Positions 26,229-35,871 of a DNA stretch of 64,000 nt are shown in pieces. The stretch is taken from NCBI RefSeq assembly GCF_947500255.1, contig NZ_CANMRL010000002.1, positions 434,001-498,000 of the forward strand, read 5' to 3'. The notes beneath the pieces are model-generated. The model ran no database searches. It was given only the letters and a program-made list of their open reading frames with translations, and was not told where the DNA came from. The translations under genes and the position numbers were made by a program. This DNA is from an uncultured Psychroserpens sp. Lineage in GTDB: Bacteria > Bacteroidota > Bacteroidia > Flavobacteriales > Flavobacteriaceae. Each line of letters opens with the position of its first letter. Position 1 is the first letter of the stretch.

Positions 26229-27605
26229 TTAATAGGTCTGTTTAAACTTTGAAAGCACTAATAATATATTTAATGGATGTGCATTTTCTAACGAGTTTCC
26301 GTTGTAAAAATCATTTAAATATGCTTCACTAACCGATTTAGACACCCATTGATTGAACGTATTATTTAACAAATAACTCGATAGCATCTCTTTATTAGCA
26401 TCTCCTAAAAATTGTAATTCCCAATTACGTTGAACATAATCATTTCCAAAGATACTTTGCAGCACTCGTTTAGATTTATTGAGCAATTTATAGGGTAAAT
26501 TATAAGGTATTTTATTCTTATGGTAATTGTACAGGTTAAATGGTCTTTGGTCTTGCCATTCAATCTTAGCTAATTCTGGCGATTTATTCTTAATATAGGC
26601 AATTTGCAACTGTCTATCTTTTAAAAATGCTTCAGGCACTGTACAAATAAATTGACACATCCTATCATCAAAATAAGGTAATGTAATAGGATGATGTGCC
26701 TCAAAAACACTTAAATTGATAGATGTCCATCTTGGTGCCCAATACAAAGATTTAAATGCCCGCAACTTAGCATTAGTATCATCAATATTAATCGCATTTA
26801 AAAGCGCTTCTATTCTTGTTTTAAAATACGTTTTGAAATCGCCTTCTAATGCCCACAAGTTCCATAGTGTTTCTGCAAATTCTAATCCGCCACGTTTAAT
26901 TAATTTCTTAGATATCACATCAATTTCTTCATCATTAGACAACTGTGGTAAATTCATGGCATCAAATAACACATCGCCCCAATGCCCTAAAGAAAATACA
27001 GTTCCCATATCGGCATATGCATTAAAAACACCCATCTGACGCGGTGTTGTAAAATCTGAATACCCTTGATTGAGTTCAAAAAGTTGATCTATTGAATTCC
27101 ACAAATAACCTCTTGATATGTCAAAGTCGCGATACTTGAATTGAGATGCCTTAGCTATCTTTTTAGCTATTGCTGTTTCGTTGTAGCCATTCTGAAATTT
27201 ATAACTGTAAGACATCACATCTGCTCCAACTTGCTTGAGAGCTACAGCCTGTGTTCTACTATCTAAACCTCCTGAAAGTGGTAAAATAACGTGTTCACCT
27301 TTCGTTTGCTCTAGAATAATCGACTCTAGTAATGCAGCAAACTCTTGCTCTGCTTGTTCAAAAGGTATATCGCGAGGTGAATAATGCCATTCAAACCATG
27401 GTTTAGAATTAATACGGTTCCCTTTGTCATTTATAGAATGTACAGAGGCTGGACCTAATACAACTTCATTTTTCCAATATGTATCCTCATCTAAAAAAAA
27501 ACCTATAGCCGCAAAAACACAAATAGCCTCAAGATTTAATTCACGAGGTTGATCAACCTTAGCAAAGGTTTGTGATTTTGGTATGATGGTTGTTTTTAAC
27601 TCCAT
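26229..27605 (-). CDS. Asparagine-synthetase-like ATP-pyrophosphatase, no glutaminase domain
   Basis: A 458-residue protein with the PP-loop LPLSGGLDSRTQAVAL (SGGLDS at 111-116). It contains SYSYKFQNGYNETAIAKKIAK and a C-terminal region typical of the asparagine-synthase synthetase domain. The first 100 residues are too short for, and do not resemble, an Ntn glutaminase domain; there is no Cys2. It therefore resembles stand-alone adenylating members that use an amine other than glutamine-derived ammonia. It is the second of three superfamily members in the locus, and the substrate is unknown. Confidence 0.85.
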   Translation of the reverse strand: MELKTTIIPKSQTFAKVDQPRELNLEAICVFAAIGFFLDEDTYWKNEVVLGPASVHSINDKGNRINSKPWFEWHYSPRDIPFEQAEQEFAALLESIILEQTKGEHVILPLSGGLDSRTQAVALKQVGADVMSYSYKFQNGYNETAIAKKIAKASQFKYRDFDISRGYLWNSIDQLFELNQGYSDFTTPRQMGVFNAYADMGTVFSLGHWGDVLFDAMNLPQLSNDEEIDVISKKLIKRGGLEFAETLWNLWALEGDFKTYFKTRIEALLNAINIDDTNAKLRAFKSLYWAPRWTSINLSVFEAHHPITLPYFDDRMCQFICTVPEAFLKDRQLQIAYIKNKSPELAKIEWQDQRPFNLYNYHKNKIPYNLPYKLLNKSKRVLQSIFGNDYVQRNWELQFLGDANKEMLSSYLLNNTFNQWVSKSVSEAYLNDFYNGNSLENAHPLNILLVLSKFKQTY

Positions 27606-27628
27606 TAGTTAGGTTGCAACAATATAAA

Positions 27629-28807
27629 TTATTTTAAAACAGATTGATACAATTCTTCAAATTTTCGGATACTATCTAACGCTTGAAAATGATGCTTTAC
27701 AAAATCGTGCGCATTTTGAGTAATTTCTTTTAGTAGGTCCTCAGAAGATTGTGAGACTTTAATAATTGAATTTGCAATAGCATCAGCATCTCGAACTGGG
27801 ATAAGCCAACCATTGGTATTTGTTTTTACTACCTCAGCCATTCCGCCACAATTTGTTGCAATCACAGGTAACCCAATAGCCATAGCCTCTAAAACAACAT
27901 TAGCAATACCTTCTTCTAAACTAGATAACAATTGAACATTAAAGGTCTTCATAAGCCTAAATAAATCGGCCTGTGGTAATCCTTTTAAAATGGTCACGTG
28001 GTTTGTTAATTCTAACTGATGGATTTGAAAAAGAACAGCCTCAGATACTGGGTTTGAAGCGATAAATGTCAAATGAAAATCAAAACCTTTGTCTTTTAAA
28101 ATTTTACAGGCATCTAACGCATATTTATAACCTTTTTTCCAATGAAATCGCCCTACAACACATATGTTAAAAACAGCTGACTCTGGCATTTTATATGCTG
28201 AAAAATGCTCAAATGTAGATGCAGGAATAGGCGAATGCACGACTTTAATTTTAGTCGCTTCGGCTTTATAGCGTTGTGCCTCTAGTGAAATTGCCTCAGA
28301 AACAGCGTGAAATGCATCCACTTTGGGAAAATTAATCTGATAGCTCTTTGCTAGTGCCTCATTTGCAATTGGTGAATAATTGATATGAGCGCCACGTAAA
28401 CTAAGTACTAGTTTAACATTTAATGTTTCTTTTAGAAATACCCAATGCTCTAAATCTTTAGCCCATTGTATATGAAAAATATCAGGTTTGTGAAGTATAA
28501 CTGGTAAAACTCTCACCAAAGTTCTACGTTTGTTATAAGTCCCTTTTTGTTTTTTTACTTCAGAAAATAGAACACTAAGACGTTTTGGATAACGAAACAT
28601 TAGTATCAAAAACCGATAACATGATATCACAAGACTTTTAAATTTACTCTTGGGATTAGAATAGGTTTTTATACGATTGGAATGGTATTTTTTAGATTTT
28701 TGAAGTGTTCCAAATAATAACACGTCATGAGAATTGGCAATACCTTCAATTAAATGCTCAATAAAAGTTGTACTGGGAATGACTCCCGAAAAAACAGCTA
28801 TTCTCAT
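27629..28807 (-). CDS. Glycosyltransferase family 4
   Basis: A 392-residue GT-B transferase resembling the colanic-acid type. Segments are AVFSGVIPSTTFIEHLIEGI, FHIQWAKDLEHWVFLKE, LSLRGAHINYSPI, FNICVVGRFHWKKGYKYALD, VTILKGLPQADLFRLMKTFN and the donor motif SSLEEGIANVVLEAMAIGLP. It overlaps the upstream asparagine synthase gene by 4 bases. Similarity in layout to the protein at 22406-23566 suggests the two are distant paralogues. Confidence 0.92.
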   Translation of the reverse strand: MRIAVFSGVIPSTTFIEHLIEGIANSHDVLLFGTLQKSKKYHSNRIKTYSNPKSKFKSLVISCYRFLILMFRYPKRLSVLFSEVKKQKGTYNKRRTLVRVLPVILHKPDIFHIQWAKDLEHWVFLKETLNVKLVLSLRGAHINYSPIANEALAKSYQINFPKVDAFHAVSEAISLEAQRYKAEATKIKVVHSPIPASTFEHFSAYKMPESAVFNICVVGRFHWKKGYKYALDACKILKDKGFDFHLTFIASNPVSEAVLFQIHQLELTNHVTILKGLPQADLFRLMKTFNVQLLSSLEEGIANVVLEAMAIGLPVIATNCGGMAEVVKTNTNGWLIPVRDADAIANSIIKVSQSSEDLLKEITQNAHDFVKHHFQALDSIRKFEELYQSVLK

Positions 28808-30639
28808 ACTAATTGTTGACTAATTGCCCATTTCTGCCAAGCATAGATATGCCAAACTCCCCAAGCAGACTCATGTTTATTATTGTAGAAATCTTCAATA
28901 TATTTTTTTACTGCCTGTAAATTAATAATTTCTGCTCCATAAAAAGGCGTTTCTAAGATCACTTTTTCAACATCTTTCTTTAACTCATGTCGTAGCCATG
29001 AATTAATTGGCACAGAGAACCCCTTCTTTTGTTTATTTATAAGTGATTTTGGATAATGAGTTTCCATTACCAATTTTAATGGCCGTTTTAAATCCTCTTC
29101 ATTCTCAAAATTTTCAGGAAGATAATGTAAGGCTGTATCTATAACCTCTTTATCTAAAAAAGGAACTCTAACCTCTAAACTATTTGCCATACTCATTCTA
29201 TCTACTTTTATCAATACGCGCTGCATATGTGCATAAAACTCGTTATATCGTAACCAACTCAATGTGTTTGAATGATTAGAAACAGTGTACAGTTTATGCA
29301 TCTCTTTAGACAATTTTTGGTCTTTAAAAAACCCATTCAGTTTATCTTTAAAAATGTAAGTATGCTTTTCTTTAACCCATTCGTCTATAGTTTTGAAATG
29401 ATATGGTGCCCAAGAATTAGTAATCTTCAATCGATTGGTTAAACGTATTAGAGGCCTACGTAGTGCAAATGGTATTTTAAACCAATGTGCTTTATGCATG
29501 ACATCTAACATTCTTGGGTAACCAAAAAACAATTCATCTCCTCCATCACCAGATAACATAACTGTATTTGTTTCTCTGGCTTTTTTTGAAATTAAATACG
29601 TTGGAATACTGGAATAATCACCAAAAGGCTCAGGAAATTTGCTAAAGTGTTCATCAATTAAGTTGACTAACTCTTCGGTTTTAACATGCTCAACCTTATG
29701 ATTAACGTTTATATGTTCAGCATAGGCCATTGCATCGTCACTTTCATCAAGTTGCTTATCTTCTACTGAAACTGTAAAGGCTTCAATATTTGGATGCTCT
29801 TGTTTGGCGATAGCTGTAATTAACGGACTATCAATACCTCCACTTAAAAAAGTGGCCAAAGGCACATCACTCATTAATTGTCGTTTTACCGCTTTATTAA
29901 TTTTAGTCTTTAAATCGTTGACAATAGTATCAGACTGTCTTGAAGTTGGCTTTACATCATTAAACACACTGTATTGCTTTTCTTCTATTGATTGATCTGA
30001 ATTGATCTGAATAAAAGTTCCTGGATTAACTTGAAAAATAGTATCATAGATCGTATTAGGTGATTGCATATAACCAAATCCAAAATACTCCTTAACCAAT
30101 TCTGAACGCAATTGTAAGTGGTCTTTAAACCACATATGCTTAAATACTTGATCAAATTGGGATGCAGCAACAATACCTTTACTAGACACACCGTAGAATA
30201 GAGGTTTAATTCCAGCAAAATCTCTTATTAAATAAATATTTCCTGTTTGCAGATCTTTTACAGTAATAGCAAACATACCATTAAGTTCTGTTATGGTTTG
30301 TTCTACACCTATTTTATCTAATAGATGTACTAATACTTCAGAATCTGATGTAGATCTTAAGTTGGAAAGTTCATATCTAATTTCTAAATCTTTGTAGTTG
30401 TATAGTTCTCCATTAAAGACAACATGATAGCGCTTTGACGGACTCTGCTTAGGCTGATTTCCGTTAGGAGACAAATCCAATATAGAGAGTCTGTTAAACC
30501 CTAATTGATAATTAGAGCCTTTTTCGGTTTGAGTTGCATCAGGACCTCTATGTTTAGATAGACTTAACAGGTTTTGAAAATGTGCAGCTTCAGATACCGA
30601 TGTTGTTCCAAAAGTAAATTCTGCTAGAAAGCCACACAT
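28804..30639 (-). CDS. asnB: Glutamine-hydrolysing asparagine synthase-type amidotransferase
   Basis: A full-length (611-residue) AsnB-type enzyme. The Ntn glutaminase domain has the nucleophile Cys2 (MCGFLAEF), KHRGPD (30-34) and FNGELYN (75-81), and the synthetase domain has FLSGGIDSP (PP-loop 266-271). It hydrolyses glutamine and amidates an adenylated carboxylate. In polysaccharide loci, homologues such as WbpS amidate uronic acids. Because WbpO/WbpP-like genes in this locus supply an N-acetylhexosaminuronic acid, glycan amidation is a reasonable inference, though housekeeping asparagine synthesis is not excluded. Confidence 0.92.
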   Translation of the reverse strand: MCGFLAEFTFGTTSVSEAAHFQNLLSLSKHRGPDATQTEKGSNYQLGFNRLSILDLSPNGNQPKQSPSKRYHVVFNGELYNYKDLEIRYELSNLRSTSDSEVLVHLLDKIGVEQTITELNGMFAITVKDLQTGNIYLIRDFAGIKPLFYGVSSKGIVAASQFDQVFKHMWFKDHLQLRSELVKEYFGFGYMQSPNTIYDTIFQVNPGTFIQINSDQSIEEKQYSVFNDVKPTSRQSDTIVNDLKTKINKAVKRQLMSDVPLATFLSGGIDSPLITAIAKQEHPNIEAFTVSVEDKQLDESDDAMAYAEHINVNHKVEHVKTEELVNLIDEHFSKFPEPFGDYSSIPTYLISKKARETNTVMLSGDGGDELFFGYPRMLDVMHKAHWFKIPFALRRPLIRLTNRLKITNSWAPYHFKTIDEWVKEKHTYIFKDKLNGFFKDQKLSKEMHKLYTVSNHSNTLSWLRYNEFYAHMQRVLIKVDRMSMANSLEVRVPFLDKEVIDTALHYLPENFENEEDLKRPLKLVMETHYPKSLINKQKKGFSVPINSWLRHELKKDVEKVILETPFYGAEIINLQAVKKYIEDFYNNKHESAWGVWHIYAWQKWAISQQLV

Positions 30640-30645
30640 AGAGTT

Positions 30646-31395
30646 TTATTTTTTTTCAAAAATAGCCAATATAGTCGAAGAGAACTGTTTTGATGGGTAT
30701 TTATTCACCCATTTATTTGCTATTTTTTTAAAGAACAAGCGATGTAATTTATAGATGACCTTTTGTACGATATTTAATTCTTGATGTACTGCATGTGGAA
30801 ATCCCCCAAAATAAGTGAGCTCTTTAATTTTTAGATTGTGTCTAGCAGCAAAATCTCTAAAAACATCTAAGGACATACATTTTAAATTATGAATCGCTAA
30901 ATTCTTAGGATCTACAAGTCGTTTATAGAGCTTAATGTATCCTTTCATATTAGGAATCATGATAAGCATCTTCCCATGTTCATTTAGATAGCTTACATGA
31001 TTATCAAGTATGCTGTTGAAATCTTCAAAATGCTCAATAAAACCATTGGAAATTACATAGTCATAAGTTTTTGGTGTCTCATATGTTGTAAAATCTTTTT
31101 GAAGAATATCATAATCATTAACATCCAACACATTAAAACTAGCCTCTATTTGTTTTGCATCAGAATTATAGTCTAAGCACGTAGGTTTCACATTGTATTT
31201 TGATGCTAAATAGGCTAGATAGCGCCCAGGAAAGCCTCCAATCTCTATTAAGTCTTTACCTTCAGGTCTATCGCCAAAAAGCAAATCCCAATAAGTGTCG
31301 TACTGAGAGCAAACATTTATAATTTGTTGCTTCGATACATTATTACGCTTGTAATATGCTTCCCAATATTCTTGTGTTGTGAGTTTATCATCCAT
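30646..31395 (-). CDS. Class I SAM-dependent methyltransferase
   Basis: A 249-residue protein with SAM motif I LIEIGGFPGRYLAYLA, an acidic ribose-binding end to strand 2 (PTCLDYNS), motif II region YDYVISNGFIEHFED and LNEHGKMLIMIPN. It probably methylates a sugar hydroxyl in the glycan or caps the chain. In ABC-exported O-antigens a terminal methyl group can serve as the export signal, which is relevant because a Wzt-type exporter is present. Its substrate cannot be read from the sequence. Confidence 0.87.
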   Translation of the reverse strand: MDDKLTTQEYWEAYYKRNNVSKQQIINVCSQYDTYWDLLFGDRPEGKDLIEIGGFPGRYLAYLASKYNVKPTCLDYNSDAKQIEASFNVLDVNDYDILQKDFTTYETPKTYDYVISNGFIEHFEDFNSILDNHVSYLNEHGKMLIMIPNMKGYIKLYKRLVDPKNLAIHNLKCMSLDVFRDFAARHNLKIKELTYFGGFPHAVHQELNIVQKVIYKLHRLFFKKIANKWVNKYPSKQFSSTILAIFEKK

Positions 31396-31429
31396 AGTTT
31401 AAATGAGATTCATCATAACCTTTAATGGT

Positions 31430-32449
31430 TTAAAATAAGAAATCTTCAGTCATTTTAGATACTTTTTCCCAAGTGTAGGATTGTGCCAATTTGATATGTT
31501 TTTTTGAAACGTCATTTAAAAAATCATCATCAGTAAATAATCGCGAGATATAATCTACTGAAGCTTCTATGTCATTCGTCTCAAAAAGCTGTATCCCACT
31601 CTCTTCAGTTATATATTCTTTCACTGCTCCAACATTGTTCATTACTAAAGGGCAACCTGTAGCTAAAGCTTCTAAGATTACATTAGAGGCTGTGCACTCT
31701 TTAAACGACATTAACACCGCCTTAGATGTTTGATAAAAATCGAGCAGCTCTACATCGTTAATATTACGCGTAATGATTTCAGCGTTTTCGATATGTTCGT
31801 ATAATTTGGCATGCTCTTCAAACATCACAATAATAAACCTTACATCTAAAACCTCATTGACCCGATTGATTATTTTTAAATTTCTATCATGATCACGATG
31901 CGATATACCAAAGATAAAAATCTGGTTTTTTCGCTCACCTTCTATAGCCGGCGGTCTAAAATAACTAGTATCAATACCATGTGGAATGAACTTTATTTCG
32001 GCATTGGTATATTGTTTCAAAAACGGAATTTGATTAGATCCCATGACAATAATTTTATCCAAGGCTCCAAGCACTTCTTTTCGATTGTATTGCAACCTGT
32101 TTTCAAGCTCATATGGTGGATGATGAAATGTTGCTGAGAGTATGTTTTTTTTAGAACCAAACGGAAATTTCTTCAACAATTTAAGGTAATAATAATCCAT
32201 TTCGCCATAGATAATATGGACTCTTCTTGTCGTAAATGCCTTCAAGAGTATTTTAAACTCTTTCGTTATATTTTCTCCTTTATAATTAACCAAATTGGTC
32301 TTCTTTACAAAGTATCGTCTAATTCTATAAGGCAAGTTATTATGTAGTACTAAACTAAAATCAACACTCAAAAAGTTAATGATTTTTTGATACCCAGAGT
32401 ACTTTCCAGATCTGGCCCAATCTTTAGAGATGATATAAATTTTAGACAT
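31430..32449 (-). CDS. Glycosyltransferase family 4-like
   Basis: A 339-residue GT-B protein. The C-terminal domain is recognisable from IFIFGISHRDHDRNLKIINR, NDVELLDFYQTSKAVLMSFK and the donor motif ECTASNVILEALATGCPLVM; the usual E-G-F is replaced by C-T-A-S, as in some GT4 subgroups. The N-terminal acceptor domain is divergent (IYISKDWARSGKYSGYQKI). No signal peptide is present. It is placed 11 bases after the GT2 gene. Confidence 0.85.
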   Translation of the reverse strand: MSKIYIISKDWARSGKYSGYQKIINFLSVDFSLVLHNNLPYRIRRYFVKKTNLVNYKGENITKEFKILLKAFTTRRVHIIYGEMDYYYLKLLKKFPFGSKKNILSATFHHPPYELENRLQYNRKEVLGALDKIIVMGSNQIPFLKQYTNAEIKFIPHGIDTSYFRPPAIEGERKNQIFIFGISHRDHDRNLKIINRVNEVLDVRFIIVMFEEHAKLYEHIENAEIITRNINDVELLDFYQTSKAVLMSFKECTASNVILEALATGCPLVMNNVGAVKEYITEESGIQLFETNDIEASVDYISRLFTDDDFLNDVSKKHIKLAQSYTWEKVSKMTEDFLF

Positions 32450-32460
32450 TTACAATGATA

Positions 32461-33321
32461 CTAATTAATGAGCATTTCATATTTGTATTTCAGAAAAATA
32501 ATAAAAAAGCGAGGTGATAATTTTTCATTAAACGTTTTACGATGCATAATTTTATAAAACCGCCTTTTGATATAAGGTTTTACTAAGTGTTTAATCGTTC
32601 CTTTTTCAATTGTATTCACGTATTTTATAAATCGAATATGCTCAACCAAGTACTTATGAAAATACCTCATACTCTTAGTTGTTAGATTTGACAAACCAAA
32701 CTGCCTGAAATAACTTGTAGTATCGATATTTTCGGTGATATTAAGCGTATTAAAGAATTCAAAATAGAACACTAAATCACCAATCAAGTTATACTCTGAA
32801 AATGTAGATGCTTCGAGTTTTGCCTTATCTATAGTTTTAAACATAGCTGTACTTACATTCGAAATTGGACAATTTACAAAGTGCTTTGCTGTAATTGTAA
32901 GCTGTGATTCATTAACTACAATTGGATGCTCTAAAGCTTTATTCGTTTTACCTTCTTCTGATATGATTAATGTTTTTGCAACTGAAACATCAAACTTTTG
33001 AAGATGCTTCACATGTGTTTCTATAAAATCTAACTCACAAGAATCATCACTTTCAGCAATCCATATATAATCACCTGTAGCTAGATTTAGCCCTTTTTTC
33101 CATTGTAGAAATGGAGATCCTGAATTGTTTTCATTGATAATAAAATGAGATACTTTTTCATGTGATGCATAGCGATTTAACACCTCCAGACTGTTATCTG
33201 TTGAGGCATCGTCTAGAATAATAAGCTCAAAGTTCTGATACGTTTGATTGACAATACTATCTAGCCTCTCTTCTAAATAATCTGCATGGTTGTAGTTGGG
33301 TAAGATTACAGAGACTTTCAT
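32461..33321 (-). CDS. Glycosyltransferase family 2
   Basis: A 286-residue GT-A inverting transferase. It begins directly with the catalytic domain: VSVILPNYNHADYLEERLDS, FELIILDDASTDNS (nucleotide binding) and YIWIAESDDSCELDF (metal-binding acidic pair). The basic, hydrophobic C-terminus (KPYIKRRFYKIMHRK) probably associates with the membrane. It abuts the sulfotransferase gene upstream without spacing. Confidence 0.92.
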   Translation of the reverse strand: MKVSVILPNYNHADYLEERLDSIVNQTYQNFELIILDDASTDNSLEVLNRYASHEKVSHFIINENNSGSPFLQWKKGLNLATGDYIWIAESDDSCELDFIETHVKHLQKFDVSVAKTLIISEEGKTNKALEHPIVVNESQLTITAKHFVNCPISNVSTAMFKTIDKAKLEASTFSEYNLIGDLVFYFEFFNTLNITENIDTTSYFRQFGLSNLTTKSMRYFHKYLVEHIRFIKYVNTIEKGTIKHLVKPYIKRRFYKIMHRKTFNEKLSPRFFIIFLKYKYEMLIN

Positions 33322-34044
33322 CTATTTCTTTAGAAGTTTATTAGTATTGATGATATCGTAATAAGTAAACGGCACCCATGCTTTTCCATCCTCTTTCTTT
33401 TTATTCTGAAATATGTAGTCAAGTTTAAGAATATCTTGCTGATATAAATGTTCAAATAATTGCTTTCGTTTTGCGCTAAAAAAGTAGGAATAATGCAACT
33501 TATCTTTTGTTTTTATATTCTCATGAAAATCAAATACCTCATCTGCTTTTATAAGCTTAAGTATTTTTTCCATGTCTGCAGAAAACGTTTCAAAATTACC
33601 AATGAAATCCATTTTATACTGGTCATCATCAAAAAAATCTGTTTGTGGTCTTAAATGATCACCTCTGTAATCAAAGTTGGTATCATCATTTAAAATACTT
33701 GAAAAATTCCCAGATTTATTAAGGTAGTTTATAAATGTATCATTGATCTTCGCTGTTTTTCTTATCCATAAATAATCTGAATACACGCGATCCCACGGAT
33801 TTCTAATAAAGGTAAACTTAAAATACGTGTTCCATTGCTCTGGAGAGATCAAATCTAATTCAACCAGCTGTTTCGACGTAGCGTGCTGCATATGAATTTT
33901 TCTATCAGGACACCAACCATAATGGATATCATAATTTGGTGTTCTGAAATCAAATTTTACATCTGGATTAAAAAATTTATAGACGCTAGTTCCTGCGCAT
34001 TTTGGAATATGAATAAAAATGATTTTATGCTTATGGTCTATCAT
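33322..34044 (-). CDS. Sulfotransferase family 2-type protein (2 of 3)
   Basis: A 240-residue protein with the 5'-phosphosulfate loop FIHIPKCAGTSVYKFF (residues 10-25) and the 3'-phosphate-binding segment TFIRNPWDRVYSDYLW. These are the hallmarks of the carbohydrate sulfotransferase group that includes heparan 2-O- and chondroitin/HNK-1 type enzymes. No membrane anchor is present, so it acts on the cytoplasmic side with PAPS. It differs clearly from the other two sulfotransferases in the locus, suggesting a different acceptor position. Confidence 0.9.
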   Translation of the reverse strand: MIDHKHKIIFIHIPKCAGTSVYKFFNPDVKFDFRTPNYDIHYGWCPDRKIHMQHATSKQLVELDLISPEQWNTYFKFTFIRNPWDRVYSDYLWIRKTAKINDTFINYLNKSGNFSSILNDDTNFDYRGDHLRPQTDFFDDDQYKMDFIGNFETFSADMEKILKLIKADEVFDFHENIKTKDKLHYSYFFSAKRKQLFEHLYQQDILKLDYIFQNKKKEDGKAWVPFTYYDIINTNKLLKK

Positions 34045-34067
34045 CTACTGTCTTCAAAAATTTTAAA

Positions 34068-34949
34068 TTATGGATTGAACTGATTATCAACATATGTTGA
34101 GAATTTTATAGCACCTTGACTATTTAAATGCTCTAAATCTGCAAAATCTGCATCTTCTAAAGGAAAGTCAATAAAATCTAAAAATTCTATATCATTAAAA
34201 TACTCTAATCGTATGCGTTGAAAGGTGTCTTCATTTTTGCGATCATTGTTCTTGCGATGAAGCGGACTCCTAATCAAAGTGATCTTTTTTCCTTTTTCTT
34301 TACAATAATCGATTAGCTTCTTTAAATATAAAACATTATGAACTGAAATAGAATCCTTTGAAATTATGTTTGCTGATTCTACTTCGCTCTCAGTAATTTT
34401 GTCTAAATCTAATTGGTGATTAAGAGCTTTATATCCTCCAATGATCTTGGTATGATCATTTTTGTCATTGATTAATTTGAGTAGATTTTTATTGGTTGCT
34501 ACAGCAACCACATTTATATATCCACGAAAATTATGAGTTAATAATAAACGTTGTTCTTTCATCGTCATAAAAGGTGTGTATTTAGGGTATTTATCAGACA
34601 AATAGTTATCACCCCAAATCCAATCGTTCTTATTTAACTTTATTTGATCGTTTGTAAACTCAACATAAATATGTTCTATAGCTGGATTATCTTCAATTAA
34701 TTGTCTTGCTTTTATAAATGTATAGAGATAAGACTCTCCAGATTGCGCATAATTTGATGTGTTTTTTATGTAATTATCATTATACGCACACTCTGCATGT
34801 GAATGGCCTAATACAATTGAACTACTGACTGTATCAATTTTAAAATTCGCATTTTTATTAACTAAATTATTAATAAGCACTACAGTACCAACGATAGTTA
34901 CCACCGCAATCAGTAAGAATAATATAAGTTTATTTACAAATGTCTTCAT
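34068..34949 (-). CDS. Membrane-anchored SGNH-hydrolase-like protein
   Basis: A 293-residue protein with one N-terminal membrane segment (residues 7-30) and a periplasmic domain. I see a possible SGNH-type catalytic set: Ser50 in VLGHSHAEC (GHS in place of GDS) and the C-terminal D-x-x-H in ADLEHLNSQG (Asp271, His274). An oxyanion residue may be in TSNYAQSGES. Proteins of this build (AlgJ/AlgX/DltD-like) finish O-acylation started by an MBOAT protein, and one MBOAT gene lies 9 kb away in the same locus. The family assignment is inference from motifs, and the gene could be annotated as hypothetical. Confidence 0.72.
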   Translation of the reverse strand: MKTFVNKLILFLLIAVVTIVGTVVLINNLVNKNANFKIDTVSSSIVLGHSHAECAYNDNYIKNTSNYAQSGESYLYTFIKARQLIEDNPAIEHIYVEFTNDQIKLNKNDWIWGDNYLSDKYPKYTPFMTMKEQRLLLTHNFRGYINVVAVATNKNLLKLINDKNDHTKIIGGYKALNHQLDLDKITESEVESANIISKDSISVHNVLYLKKLIDYCKEKGKKITLIRSPLHRKNNDRKNEDTFQRIRLEYFNDIEFLDFIDFPLEDADFADLEHLNSQGAIKFSTYVDNQFNP

Positions 34950-34955
34950 TACTAT

Positions 34956-35870
34956 TTAAAACTTCATAAAGCGTTTAATTCTCATGAAAATATACTTTAT
35001 AAAGTAAAAATCTTGATATAAGATAAAATAATATATTCCATAGAAAAAGATATTAAGTTTAGTATGGTGACCAAGTTCAACTTTACGATGTACTTTTAAA
35101 GCCCTTTTATAATCGCTATCCTTAACAATATTTGGAAATTCGTCTCTAAAATCCATCAACAGTCGCCTAGTAGTTTCATGCTGAAGGCTTTTATTTCTTG
35201 TTACAGAATCATTATTAGCATCTCTACTCATCACAACTAAAACCTCATGAATACCATAAATATTAGAAACCAGTGAAAACCTCATGATAAAATCCCAATC
35301 AATGTTCATATTAGGATACTTATCGGTAAATTTTAAATTGTGTTTCTCATGAGTAGATTTACGCCACATCATACAAGTATTGACGACTTTGAGTTGATAC
35401 TTATATAACAGTAAAAATAGCTCTTCCCCTTTAGGAAATTGCTTTTTATCGATGAGTATTCCAGGAAAGAAAAAGCTCCCATCCTTACTTTTGTACTCAA
35501 CAATACCAGAAACTAATCCAACGTCTTCTTTTTCGTCCAATACATCAATTTGCCACTGCAAACGTTCTGGCACATAATAGTCGTCCTGCTCAGCCATCGC
35601 AAAATATTTTGAACTTGGATGAGCATACTTGATAATAGCATTTAGATTTGGTCCTAGTCCAAGATTCTTGGGATTTTCAAAAATTTTAATTCGTTTGTCA
35701 CCAAAGCTTTCTGCAATAGTTTTGGAACCGTCCTTTGTACCATCAATACCGATTAGTACTTCAAAATTAGTAAAGGTTTGATTGAGCAAGCTATCAAGTG
35801 TTGCCTTTAATGTGTTTTCACCATTATAGACAGGTAAAATAATGCTTATGTATGGTTCTTTGTCTTTCAA
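34956..35870 (-). CDS. Glycosyltransferase family 2
   Basis: A 304-residue GT-A enzyme: ISIILPVYNGENTLKATLDS, FEVLIGIDGTKDGS, a conserved KYFAMAEQDDYYVPERL metal/acceptor segment and the later WDFIMRFSLVSN. The D-D-Y form of the metal site is typical of GT2 enzymes in polysaccharide loci. A hydrophobic C-terminus (IFFYGIYYFILYQDFYFI) suggests peripheral membrane attachment. Donor and acceptor are unknown. Confidence 0.91.
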   Translation of the reverse strand: MKDKEPYISIILPVYNGENTLKATLDSLLNQTFTNFEVLIGIDGTKDGSKTIAESFGDKRIKIFENPKNLGLGPNLNAIIKYAHPSSKYFAMAEQDDYYVPERLQWQIDVLDEKEDVGLVSGIVEYKSKDGSFFFPGILIDKKQFPKGEELFLLLYKYQLKVVNTCMMWRKSTHEKHNLKFTDKYPNMNIDWDFIMRFSLVSNIYGIHEVLVVMSRDANNDSVTRNKSLQHETTRRLLMDFRDEFPNIVKDSDYKRALKVHRKVELGHHTKLNIFFYGIYYFILYQDFYFIKYIFMRIKRFMKF

Positions 35871-35871
35871 T

